The notes under the pieces: model-generated
What the model was told of the DNA's origin: nothing
Database searches by the model: none
The model's input: the letters and a program-made list of their open reading frames with translations, nothing else
Source: Dongia_A sp964542425
GTDB lineage: Bacteria; Pseudomonadota; Alphaproteobacteria; Dongiales; Dongiaceae
DNA: 47,411 nucleotides
Direction of reading: 5' to 3'
Assembly: GCA_964542425.1 (NCBI GenBank)
Contig: CAZIUB010000010.1
Coordinates: forward strand, 1-47,411
Program-made: the position numbers and the translations under genes
In this document: positions 8,093 through 16,003 of the stretch, in pieces
Numbering within the stretch: the stretch's first letter is position 1
Layout of the letters: each line of letters opens with the position of its first letter

Positions 8093-8992
8093 CTAGGCGA
8101 ACGCGTAGGAATTGCCGCCGTGTTCGCGCGCGCTGGCCAGGGCATGGCTGGCCCGGGAAACCAGGCTTTCCGGATCGGTGGCACTGGTTGGAAACAACGC
8201 GATGCCGATGGCAAATCCGCCACGATAGGCCTGACCGTTGAATTCGATCGGCTCGGCAAGATCGGTGACCAGTCGCTCGGCCACGACCTGCACATCCTCG
8301 ACGCGGGGCATCGACACCGCGAGTACCGTAATCTGCGACTTGTCCATCCGCGCCACGGTATCGGTTCCGCGCATCAACTGCCGAATTCGGCGCGCCGCGG
8401 TCGCGAACAGGAAGGGGACCGCCTCTTCGCGCGCCTCGGGCGACACCCCGGGCCAGTTGAAATCCATCAGCAAGACGGAGAAGAAATCCTTGGCGCGGCG
8501 CGACGTCAAGACCGCCTGGTTCAACATCTCCCAGAACAATATCTGTGAGGTAAGGCCGGTGTCCTGATCCACCAGCGCCAGGCGCTGCAATTTGCGTTCG
8601 GCCGACCGGCGGGCCGGGATATGCCGCAACAGAATTCGCAGAACGGCCGGAGAAAGATCGCCAGGGGTAAGCACGTCGAGTGCGCCCAGATTGGCCGCTT
8701 CCTGCTTCAGATCGTGGTTCACCTTTTCGCTGGTGAGCACCAACGGATAGGAGCGTGCCAGGCGCGCGATCCGGGAGCGCTGATCCGACGCGATTCCATT
8801 CGCGCCCAGATCCCACAGCACCACACGATCGTCGGCGGCGGAGGGATTGAGCAATGCCTTGCTGTCCGGGTTCTCGATGACGGAGGCCACCACACCGCTG
8901 GTTTCGCTGCCGGCACGCGCCAGCGCCGCCTTGACACTCGCCCCTGGCGAGATCAGGACGAAAGCCGACAATGGCCCGAACGATTCAGACAT
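8093..8992 (-). CDS. Receiver-like plus degenerate GGDEF domain protein
   Basis: 299 residues. The first ~125 look like a response-regulator receiver fold: Asp61 in VVLWDLGANG sits where the phospho-acceptor belongs, and PLVLTSEK gives the Ser/Lys side. Residues ~135-295 follow the layout of a diguanylate cyclase (DQDTGL, LLMDFNW with a metal-type Asp177, and FAIGIALFP). The signature that should read GGDEF is DKSQI (217-221, in ARMDKSQITVL), so cyclase activity is very unlikely. Such proteins can act as GTP- or c-di-GMP-sensing scaffolds. The start is 23 bp from copy B of the two-hairpin element. Confidence 0.75.
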   Translation of the reverse strand: MSESFGPLSAFVLISPGASVKAALARAGSETSGVVASVIENPDSKALLNPSAADDRVVLWDLGANGIASDQRSRIARLARSYPLVLTSEKVNHDLKQEAANLGALDVLTPGDLSPAVLRILLRHIPARRSAERKLQRLALVDQDTGLTSQILFWEMLNQAVLTSRRAKDFFSVLLMDFNWPGVSPEAREEAVPFLFATAARRIRQLMRGTDTVARMDKSQITVLAVSMPRVEDVQVVAERLVTDLAEPIEFNGQAYRGGFAIGIALFPTSATDPESLVSRASHALASAREHGGNSYAFA

Positions 8993-9014
8993 GAACTATT
9001 CCCGATTACTCTTA

Positions 9015-9154
9015 GTGCCAACTTTCGAAAAAGCATGATTCATGAAACGCGCCCTTGCTTCCAGAAAAGTTGGCACATCCTATCAATGATAGTACCCGCC
9101 AGCGTGTGCTGGCGGGGTCATATTGCGGAATCAGCCAACTGGGACGGCGGGTAC
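9015..9154 (+). repeat. Two-hairpin dispersed element, copy B (complete)
   Basis: Left hairpin: GTGCCAACTTT (9015-9025) with AAAGTTGGCAC (9066-9076), inner arm AAGCA/TGCTT (9031-9035, 9056-9060), and loop containing CATGAAACGC. Right hairpin: GTACCCGCC (9092-9100) with GGCGGGTAC (9146-9154), both perfect. Within the right half, CCCGCCAGC-GTGT-GCTGGCGGG forms an alternative nine-pair stem. It lies between two divergent genes. Confidence 0.85.
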
Positions 9155-9185
9155 AGGCGAAATTTGGCATGATAGCCTTAAAAGT

Positions 9186-10142
9186 ATGTTAGCAGCGGCA
9201 CCTTATCCGATGGCCGAAACTTCTGAAACCCCCACGGATGGTGGACGATCGGTCGAAGCGTGGCTGCGGTCGCTGCCGCCGTTTGCCATCCGTCCGGTTG
9301 CGGATTGGCGCGTGTCGCCGCTTCCGGGCCTGACCAATCGGGTCTATCTGGTCCGGGGCGAGGGCACGGCCTTGGTGTTGCGCTTGGCGCGGGCCAACAG
9401 CGCGCTGGCGCTCGACCGGGAGGCGGAGCTTCACAACCTCGGCCTTGCCGCGGGAATGGGCCTTGCACCCTTTCCGCTGTACATGGATATCGCGAGCGGC
9501 GTGCTGGTGACCGAGTTCCAGGAGGGATCGCGGCCACTGGAAAACACCGATTTCGACCTGCCGGACATGCAAGAAAAGGTCGGGGCCACTTTGCGCCTGC
9601 TGCATTCGAGCAAGGCCGATTTCAAGGGCCGACAGGACCCGCAATCGGCGATCGATCTCTATCTGGCCAAGCATCCGGACAGGCAAGCCATCCTGCTCCG
9701 ACGCGCCTTGGGCTCGGCGCTCGCCGCCCTCAAGCACCGCGCCCCCGCGTCCGTCCCATCGCATGTCGATCCCAATCCCAGCAATTTCCTGATCGGGCGG
9801 GACGGCAAGCTGGCATTGGTCGATTGGGAATTCTCGGCACTTGCCGACCCGCATTGGGATGTGGCCGCTGTCCTCTTGTCGATGCCGAATGACGCGGCCG
9901 CCGCCCGGCGCTTGGCGGCGGCCGTTCTGGGCGATAGCGGGGATCGGACGATTGCCAGGCTCCGTGTGTTCCAGGCGGTCATGAACCTGGTCGTCGGAAG
10001 CTGGGCGGCGATGGAGGCCGCCCAGCGCGGCGATGGGGAACTCGTCGTTCTGGCCCGCGAATATCTGGATCGATGCCGCGACATGCTCGCGCAAGGCCAA
10101 ATCGATGCCTGGGTAGGGGAACTCCAGCGCGACGGCGCTTGA
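9186..10142 (+). CDS. Aminoglycoside/choline/thiamine kinase-like phosphotransferase
   Basis: 318 residues from ATG 9186; ATG 9210 (MAETSETPTD) is an equally possible start, and neither has a strong ribosome-binding site. Frames reaching further upstream enter the repeat element. The kinase core is clear: catalytic-loop SHVDPNPSNFLI and metal-binding ALVDWEFSALADPHWD fit the choline/ethanolamine kinase and ThiK families (HxDxxxxN, then DWE). It is directly upstream of the TPP riboswitch and thiBPQ, so thiamine kinase (salvage of imported thiamine) is an attractive reading. Choline kinase remains possible. It is not itself behind the riboswitch. Confidence 0.72.
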   Translation: MLAAAPYPMAETSETPTDGGRSVEAWLRSLPPFAIRPVADWRVSPLPGLTNRVYLVRGEGTALVLRLARANSALALDREAELHNLGLAAGMGLAPFPLYMDIASGVLVTEFQEGSRPLENTDFDLPDMQEKVGATLRLLHSSKADFKGRQDPQSAIDLYLAKHPDRQAILLRRALGSALAALKHRAPASVPSHVDPNPSNFLIGRDGKLALVDWEFSALADPHWDVAAVLLSMPNDAAAARRLAAAVLGDSGDRTIARLRVFQAVMNLVVGSWAAMEAAQRGDGELVVLAREYLDRCRDMLAQGQIDAWVGELQRDGA

Positions 10143-10175
10143 CAAGCAAGGCCTAGCGGCCGCAACCTCCGCGCC

Positions 10176-10266
10176 ACTCGACGGGGTGCCCAGAAGAGGG
10201 CTGAGAGATGCGCCATCCTCGCATCAACCCGATGAACCTGATCCGGATCATGCCGGCGTAGGGATT
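10176..10266 (+). promoter_or_regulatory. TPP riboswitch (THI element)
   Basis: The conserved TPP-aptamer strings appear in order and spacing: GGGGTGCC (10183-10190), CTGAGAGATG (10201-10210), AACCCGATGAACCTGATC (10226-10243) and GGATCATGCCGGCGTAGGGA (10245-10264). The element ends 57 bp before thiB. A strong GGGAGG ribosome-binding site for thiB lies at 10313-10318 with no obvious U-tract terminator between, so control of translation by masking this site is the simpler model. Confidence 0.96.
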
Positions 10267-10323
10267 TGAGTCTGCAATCGAAATCGATGCGCTCAAGACC
10301 CCCGCCGCCATTGGGAGGTTGTC

Positions 10324-11328
10324 ATGACGCGCGTCCCGGCCCTGGTTGCCGTCGGTTTGTTGGTCGCATTGGCGGGGCGCGCGGCGGCGGAGCCGCCAAC
10401 GCTCACCATCTACACCTACGAATCCTTCACCTCGGAATGGGGGCCTGGGCCCACGATTCAGCCCCTGTTCGAGGAGATCTGCGCCTGCCGGATCGAATGG
10501 GTGGGACTGGAGGATGGCGCGGCACTGCTCTCGCGCCTCAAACTCGAAGGGCTAGGCACCAAGGCCGATGTGGTGCTGGGCCTCGACAACAATTTGACGG
10601 CGGAGGCGGCGGCGACCGGTCTCTTCGCCAAGCATGGAATCGATCTCGATGAATTGGCGATGCCGGCGCCGTGGCAGGACTCGATCTTCGTGCCCTTCGA
10701 TTACGGCTATTTCGCCTTTGTCTATGACAGCGAGGCGCTTGCCACTCCACCCGCCGCGTTCGCCGATCTCGCCCGGAAGGGCGAGGAGCCCAAGATCATC
10801 GTCATGGATCCGCGTACGTCAACGCCGGGGCTGGGTCTTCTGTTATGGGTGAAGGCGCTCCATGGCGAGAACGCCGCCCAAATCTGGCCGGCGCTGGCGG
10901 CCCGCACGCTCACCGTCACCAAGGGCTGGAGCGAGGGCTATGGCCTGTTCCTCAAGGGCGAGGCGCCGATGGTGCTGAGCTACACCACCTCGCCCGCCTA
11001 TCACCAGATGATCGAACAAACGGACCGCTACAAGGCCGCCATGTTCCGCGAAGGCCATTACCTGCAGATCGAGGTGGCGGGCAGGGTCGCGGGCTCCGAC
11101 CAGCCGGAACTCGCCCGGAAATTCCTGTCCTTCCTGGTTTCGCGCGCGGCGCAAGAGAAAATCCCCACCACCAATTGGATGTATCCGGTGATCGATCTGG
11201 GCGCGGCATTGCCCCAGGTCTTTCGCGATCTGCCGGTGCCGGAAAAGACCCTGATGTTGCCGGACATTGTGGTCGCCGCCAACCGCGCCCGATGGATCGA
11301 CGAATGGCTGAACGCGGTCGCACCCTGA
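10324..11328 (+). CDS. thiB: Thiamine ABC transporter, periplasmic substrate-binding protein
   Basis: 334 residues with a signal peptide (MTRVPALVAVGLLVALAGRA, cleavage near AAA-EPP). The mature start LTIYTYESFTSEWGPGP and VVLGLDNNLTAEA are characteristic of ThiB/TbpA, which binds thiamine, TMP and TPP in the periplasm. GGGAGG lies five bases upstream of the ATG. It is the first gene after the TPP riboswitch and overlaps thiP by 25 bp, so thiBPQ is one operon repressed when TPP is abundant. Confidence 0.94.
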   Translation: MTRVPALVAVGLLVALAGRAAAEPPTLTIYTYESFTSEWGPGPTIQPLFEEICACRIEWVGLEDGAALLSRLKLEGLGTKADVVLGLDNNLTAEAAATGLFAKHGIDLDELAMPAPWQDSIFVPFDYGYFAFVYDSEALATPPAAFADLARKGEEPKIIVMDPRTSTPGLGLLLWVKALHGENAAQIWPALAARTLTVTKGWSEGYGLFLKGEAPMVLSYTTSPAYHQMIEQTDRYKAAMFREGHYLQIEVAGRVAGSDQPELARKFLSFLVSRAAQEKIPTTNWMYPVIDLGAALPQVFRDLPVPEKTLMLPDIVVAANRARWIDEWLNAVAP

Positions 11329-12908
11329 GCCGTTTCGTGTCGGGGTCGATCCTGGCCGCGATCGGCGTGGCGGGTTGCGTCCTGGGCGCTCTGGCGGCGC
11401 TGCTGATGAGCGCGGGGCGCGGCGGCGACGCGCTCGCGGATTTCGCCGATCCTCATGTCTGGCGCGCGTTGCGATTCACGCTGATACAGGCCGGACTATC
11501 GACTTGCCTTTCCTTGGCGCTGGGTGTGGGTGCCGCGCGCGCGTTCTATCGCCGGGGCGCCTTCACGGGCCGCTCGTCGATCCTCACGCTCCTTTCGGTT
11601 CCGATCGTGCTCCCCAGCCTGATCGCGATCTTCGGTCTGGTGACGATTTACGGGCGAAACGGAATTCTTTCGCGGGGCATCGATTGGATGGGCTTGGATC
11701 TCAGATGGAATCTCTATGGCCTCGGCGGCATTCTGCTGGCGCATGTCTTTTTCAACCTGCCGCTGGCCACGCGCCTGCTGCTGCCGGCGTGGTATTCGAT
11801 TCCGGCCGAAACCTGGCGGCTCTCCGAGCAGCTTGGCATGCGCGGCCTGTCCGCCTTCCTACTGATCGAATGGCCGGTGCTGCGGCGCTATCTGCCGCAA
11901 GTGGCCGCCACCTTGTTCCTGATCACAGCCACGTCTTTCGCGGTGATCCTGACCTTGGGCGGAGGCCCGCGCGCGGCCACGCTGGAAGTCGTGATTTTCG
12001 AGGCACTGCGCTTCGAAGCCGACCCGCCGCGCGCGGCAAGGCTGGCGATTTTGAGCCTGGGGCTTTGCCTGCTGGCGCTCTTGGCCGCGCAAATGGGGTC
12101 GCGGGCGGCGCCCTTGGGTTCGACGCTCGCGGTCGCGCCCAGCACGCTGGCGGGGCGTCGCGGAGCCTGGCTCGATTCCCTGTGGATCGGGCTCGCATTG
12201 CTGATCGTGGTTCCCCCCATGGCCGCCGCCATGATCGACGGGTTCTTCGGAATCGCCGCGGGGGGGCTTGCGGCGGCGGCGCTGGCCCGGGCGGTTGCGA
12301 TCAGCCTGGCCCTTGGCCTGCCGGCGGGGCTGCTGGCCACGGGGGCAGCCTTCCTGATCGCGTCGGGCGAGGCCAAGGCGGGGCGGCGGCACCAGCCAAT
12401 GGCCGGATGGTTGCGAATGTCCGGGGCCTTGCCGATCGCGCTCTCGCCGATGGCCTTGGCGCTTGGGCTCTATCTGCTGCTCGGAGAATTCAGCGAGGGA
12501 AGGGCGCGAACAATTACGGGCATCATCCTGATGAATTCGCTCATCGCGGTGCCGTTCCTGGCGGCACTCCTGCGACCGGCGCTGGAGCGCGGCCTGGAGC
12601 GGAACGATCAGCTGTGCCGGGCACTCGGCATTGGGGGCTGGGCGCGCTGGCGATTGATCGATTGGCCGAGCTTGCGGGGCGCGCTGGGGAGCGCGCTGGC
12701 ACTCGGTGTCGCGCTGTCGCTGGGCGATCTGGTGGCGGTCGGGCTTTATGGCGATCCGGCGATCCGCACGTTGAGCCTGCTGCTCTATGACCAGCTCTCG
12801 GCCTATCGCATGCAGGGCGCCGCGGCAACCGCGCTCGTTCTCATGGTCGTGGTCTTCGCTACCTATCGATTGATCGAGTGGGGAATGGGAAAAAGTGGCG
12901 CGGCTTGA
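11304..12908 (+). CDS. thiP: Thiamine ABC transporter, permease
   Basis: 534 residues, matching the usual ThiP length of about 535. ATG 11304 (MAERGRTLSRFVSG) lies inside the end of thiB. Upstream frame extension overlaps thiB and is rejected. The protein is a duplicated permease: each half has about six membrane helices and an ABC-interaction (EAA-like) loop (LSEQLGMRGLSAFLLIEWPV in the first half, ALGIGGWARWRLIDWPS in the second). It forms the inner-membrane channel with ThiQ as ATPase. It overlaps thiQ by 14 bp. Confidence 0.94.
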   Translation: MAERGRTLSRFVSGSILAAIGVAGCVLGALAALLMSAGRGGDALADFADPHVWRALRFTLIQAGLSTCLSLALGVGAARAFYRRGAFTGRSSILTLLSVPIVLPSLIAIFGLVTIYGRNGILSRGIDWMGLDLRWNLYGLGGILLAHVFFNLPLATRLLLPAWYSIPAETWRLSEQLGMRGLSAFLLIEWPVLRRYLPQVAATLFLITATSFAVILTLGGGPRAATLEVVIFEALRFEADPPRAARLAILSLGLCLLALLAAQMGSRAAPLGSTLAVAPSTLAGRRGAWLDSLWIGLALLIVVPPMAAAMIDGFFGIAAGGLAAAALARAVAISLALGLPAGLLATGAAFLIASGEAKAGRRHQPMAGWLRMSGALPIALSPMALALGLYLLLGEFSEGRARTITGIILMNSLIAVPFLAALLRPALERGLERNDQLCRALGIGGWARWRLIDWPSLRGALGSALALGVALSLGDLVAVGLYGDPAIRTLSLLLYDQLSAYRMQGAAATALVLMVVVFATYRLIEWGMGKSGAA

Positions 12909-13605
12909 AGTCTCCGATCTCCGCTTCCGCTACGAGGAAATGGAGATGCGCTTCGACCTCGCGCTCGAGAGCGGGGAATTCATGGCCGTGATCGGACCGT
13001 CGGGGGCGGGCAAGAGCACGCTGCTCTCGCTCATCGGCGGATTCCAATCGCCGCTCTCGGGCCGCGTCCTGGCCGATGGGCGGGACATCACCGATCTGGA
13101 ACCCGCGCGGCGACCGGTCACGACCCTCTTTCAGGACCACAATCTTTTCGCGCATTTGAACGTGTTCAAGAACGTCGGCCTCGGCCTCGATCCGGCCTTG
13201 CGCCTCTCGCCGGCGGCGAGTGAGGAGGTCCGCGCCGCGTTGGCCTCGGTTGGCCTCTCCGGCTTCGAGCAACGCCTGCCCGGCCAATTGTCGGGCGGCG
13301 AGCGCCAGCGCGTGGCCCTCGCGCGCTGCCTGGTGCGCCACCGGCCGATCCTCTTGCTGGACGAGCCCTTCGCCGCCCTTGGTCCGGCGCTGCGCCAGGA
13401 AATGATGGATCTGGTGATGGCGCTCCAGCGCGGGCTAGCTCTCACCATCTTGATGGTGACGCACGATCCCACGGATGCGCGTTACGCCGCGACCCGCACG
13501 GCCTTCCTGGCCGATGGCCGGATCGTGCTCGTCGATCAAACCGAGAAAGTGCTGGATTCCGATTTGCCCGCGATCCGCGCCTATCTGGGGCGGCGCCGGG
13601 TCTAA
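12895..13605 (+). CDS. thiQ: Thiamine ABC transporter, ATP-binding protein
   Basis: 236 residues from a GTG inside the end of thiP. Walker A GPSGAGKS (34-41), Q-loop Gln80, signature LSGGE (132-136), Walker B ILLLDE (152-157) and switch His190 are all present. One deviation: the D-loop reads AALGPAL where SALDPAL is usual, so the D-loop Asp is Gly. The adjacent catalytic Glu is intact, so activity is likely retained. It drives ThiBP uptake. The 3' end overlaps the convergent aminotransferase gene by 4 bp. Confidence 0.94.
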   Translation: MARLEVSDLRFRYEEMEMRFDLALESGEFMAVIGPSGAGKSTLLSLIGGFQSPLSGRVLADGRDITDLEPARRPVTTLFQDHNLFAHLNVFKNVGLGLDPALRLSPAASEEVRAALASVGLSGFEQRLPGQLSGGERQRVALARCLVRHRPILLLDEPFAALGPALRQEMMDLVMALQRGLALTILMVTHDPTDARYAATRTAFLADGRIVLVDQTEKVLDSDLPAIRAYLGRRRV

Positions 13606-14918
13606 TCGCGGGCCTGGATCGGATTGTGCCTTGTGGCGATGAATTCCTCGATCGCCGCCAGGAGGCCGTCGATGTGGCGATCCTCGGTGGGCAACATCAG
13701 GGCCATGTAGCCGCGCCGCGCGTAATACTGCCCGGACGCGATCAAATCGAGATGCATCAGTTTCTGCAAGGCGGCGCGCCGGGGTTCATCCGATGGGTCG
13801 AGATCGGCGGGGCAATTGGGCGGCTGACGCGCGAAATGCAGGCCGATGAAGGAGCCGATGCCGGTTGCGCGCAAATCCGCGCCTTGGGCCTCGGCGGTGG
13901 CGTTGATGCCATCGCGCAGGCGGGTGGCCTTGGCGTTCAGTATGGCGATCGCCTCCGCCTTCAATATCTTGGTGAGCCCCGCCAGGCCCGCCGCCATGGA
14001 AAGCACGTTGTTGTTGAAGGTGCCGGCATGGGGCCAGGAATCGGCGCGCGCCGGGTCGAAGCGGCCCATCACATCGGCGCGCCCGCCAAAGGCACCGAAG
14101 CTCAATCCCCCACCCAGATACTTGCCGAGCGTACTGAGATCGGGCGTCACACCCATCAACCCTTGCGCGCCCCCTATCGAGACGCGGGAAGTCATGACCT
14201 CGTCAAAAATGAGGAGGGCGCCGGTTTCGTCGCAGCCTTCGCGCAACGCGCGCAGAAATTCCGGGGAGGCGGGAATGCAGCCGCCGCTCCCCAGCATCGG
14301 TTCGACGATCACCGCCGCCAGATCGCGCGCGTGGTGGCGCATGAGCGCCAGCGCGGCCTCGGCATCGTTATAGGGGGCGATCGCCCAAGGCCCGGGCAGA
14401 TTGAGGGCCGTTCCCCCATCCTTGAAATAAAAGACGCCGCCATGATAGCCGCCCCCAAATGCCATCATGGTCGCGCGGCCCGTTTGGGCGCGTGCGGTCT
14501 GTAGCGCGAACAAATTGGCCTCGGTTCCGGAATTGCAGAAGCGCAGCAATTCGAGCGAGGGAATGCGCCGGCGAATTTCCAGCGCGAGCTCGGCCTCATA
14601 CCGATTGGGGCCGCCCAGCACGATGCCGCCATCCAACGCCTCGCGGATCGCGGCCACGATGACCGGATGGGAATGGCCATAGAGTGCCGCCGAATGCTCG
14701 CCCAGGAAATCCGTGTAGACATGGCCATCGAAATCGTGGAGTTGGGCGCCCTCGCCCATGGCCCAGGCGAGCGGGAAGGGGGTGTAATGCAGCACGGTGC
14801 GGGTGTTGCCGCCGGGTAGCGCCGCCTTGGCCGCCTCGTGGCGGCGCTGGCTTTCCGGATTGGCGGCGACATAGCGCGCCTCCGCCTCGATGAGGGAAGC
14901 GGACAGCGACGCGTTCAC
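13602..14918 (-). CDS. Class III aminotransferase, glutamate-1-semialdehyde aminomutase-like
   Basis: 438 residues from a GTG start. CNSGTEANLFALQTAR (128-143) is the PLP phosphate-binding motif, FDEVMTSR (238-245) the cofactor Asp, and Lys266 in STLGKYLGGG the Schiff-base lysine. PGGNTRTVLHYTPFPLAWA is typical of GSA-like aminotransferases that are not HemL. The true amino donor and acceptor are unknown. Upstream of the GTG only six bases remain before copy D of the two-hairpin element. No real ribosome-binding site is visible, so the native leader was probably displaced and expression may be changed. Confidence 0.85.
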   Translation of the reverse strand: MNASLSASLIEAEARYVAANPESQRRHEAAKAALPGGNTRTVLHYTPFPLAWAMGEGAQLHDFDGHVYTDFLGEHSAALYGHSHPVIVAAIREALDGGIVLGGPNRYEAELALEIRRRIPSLELLRFCNSGTEANLFALQTARAQTGRATMMAFGGGYHGGVFYFKDGGTALNLPGPWAIAPYNDAEAALALMRHHARDLAAVIVEPMLGSGGCIPASPEFLRALREGCDETGALLIFDEVMTSRVSIGGAQGLMGVTPDLSTLGKYLGGGLSFGAFGGRADVMGRFDPARADSWPHAGTFNNNVLSMAAGLAGLTKILKAEAIAILNAKATRLRDGINATAEAQGADLRATGIGSFIGLHFARQPPNCPADLDPSDEPRRAALQKLMHLDLIASGQYYARRGYMALMLPTEDRHIDGLLAAIEEFIATRHNPIQARD

Positions 14919-14924
14919 GGCCTG

Positions 14925-15195
14925 GTGCCAACTTTCGAGAATACGTGATCCATGAAACGCTCCGATGCTTCCACGAAAGTTGACACATGTTACCTAACGA
15001 TAGTACCCGCCGGCGTGCGACTTGGGAAAAGGGGACGCTACCCTTTTCCCTACCCATTTCCCTCAGGGGCTACGGCAGGCGAGAAAAGGGTAGCGTCCCC
15101 TTTCGATCGGCGAGAAAAGGGTAGCGTCCCCTTTTCCTCGGTGTGCGACTTCCGGGGTTAATTGGCTTGAATCGACCGTCAGCGACGGCGGGTAC
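14925..15195 (+). repeat. Two-hairpin dispersed element, copy D (interrupted by a REPIN)
   Basis: Left hairpin: GTGCCAACTTTCG with CGAAAGTTGACAC, one mismatch. Right half: GTACCCGCC (15003-15011) pairs with GGCGGGTAC (15187-15195). A REPIN at 15026-15137 splits the right half and is bracketed by a 13-bp direct repeat with one mismatch, CGGCGTGCGACTT (15011-15023) and CGGTGTGCGACTT (15139-15151). The element fills the gap exactly: six bases from the aminotransferase start, and its last base is the first base of the dioxygenase stop codon. Confidence 0.88.
15026..15137. mobile_element. REPIN-like element nested in copy D, with a duplicated right arm
   Basis: The left arm GAAAAGGGGACGCTACCC starts at 15026. 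Two tandem right arms follow (15083-15103 and 15114-15137), each reading GAAAAGGGTAGCGTCCCC and separated by CGATCGGC-like sequence. The interior CAGGGGCTACGGCAGGCGA matches the other REPINs. The extra arm suggests recombination or stepwise gain at this site. Confidence 0.85.
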
Positions 15196-15869
15196 TAGGT
15201 TTCCGACCAAAGGCGCAAGAGATTGCAGTGTATTCGGTGGGCGGCGTCGGCCTCCGCGGCCTTGGGCGCGATCTTGGCGAGCAGGTCGCGCACCCGCGCC
15301 ACATCGGCCAGGATCTCGCGCTGGCGCTCGTCGCGGACATAGGATTGCACCCAGGTAACGGAGACCAGGCGCTCGCCCTTGGTGACCTCGGTCACCTCGT
15401 GGAGGGTTGAGGCGGGATAGGTGACGGCCGCGCCGGCCGGCAATTTCACCTGTTGATCGCCAAAGGGCGAATGGATGACGAGTTCGCCACCCTCGTAATC
15501 GGCGGCGTCGGACAGGAATACCGTGACCGCAACGTCGGAACGCTCGCGCGCGTTGACCGGGCCCATCAGCGGATCATCGACATGCTTGCCGTAGGCCATG
15601 CCGGGCCGATAGCGGCTGATGAGGGGCGGGCGGATGTGTTGGGGGACCACATTGCGCGTGAATTCGTGGCTGCGCCGGAGCGCGGTCACGATCAGGGCTT
15701 GCACTGGCTTGCGCTCCTCGTTGGTCTTCGAGACCTGCTCATTGCGCTTGACCAGCTTGGCGCGCGACCCGGCCGTCTCCCTGCCATCGACAAAGGGAAG
15801 GGACAACACCTGCTCGCGGATCGTTTTCAGCTCCGCTTGGGTCAGAATATCGGGAATGCAGATGATCAT
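15195..15869 (-). CDS. Fe(II)/2-oxoglutarate dioxygenase, PiuC/YbiX type (PKHD hydroxylase)
   Basis: 224 residues from ATG 15869 (MIICIPDILTQAELKTIREQ). The longer frame to 15977 adds a tail not expected in the family of about 226 residues. Metal ligands are His96 and Asp98 (YGKHVDDP) and His157 (STLHEVT), followed by GERLVSVTW, whose Arg should bind 2-oxoglutarate. PiuC/YbiX proteins usually accompany TonB-dependent siderophore receptors, but none is seen here. The natural substrate is not known. The stop codon shares its first plus-strand base with the end of copy D. Confidence 0.88.
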   Translation of the reverse strand: MIICIPDILTQAELKTIREQVLSLPFVDGRETAGSRAKLVKRNEQVSKTNEERKPVQALIVTALRRSHEFTRNVVPQHIRPPLISRYRPGMAYGKHVDDPLMGPVNARERSDVAVTVFLSDAADYEGGELVIHSPFGDQQVKLPAGAAVTYPASTLHEVTEVTKGERLVSVTWVQSYVRDERQREILADVARVRDLLAKIAPKAAEADAAHRIHCNLLRLWSET

Positions 15870-16003
15870 CGGGTATCTCGTGTCGGACTCAAGGACATTT
15901 CCGGAAATGTCCACCAAACCCGGCCCCGGCACAAGCGGCAAGGTGGCGCGATATTCGGGTCGCGGGGCGATCGCCAAATAGGCACGCCCCAGCCAAGCTT
16001 TTC

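Noticed and set aside
10845..11303. Long N-terminal extension of thiP
   Set aside because: It overlaps most of thiB in another frame. ThiP homology and length fit ATG 11304.
15870..15977. N-terminal extension of the PiuC-type dioxygenase
   Set aside because: Family members are about 226 residues and begin at the MIICIPD position.
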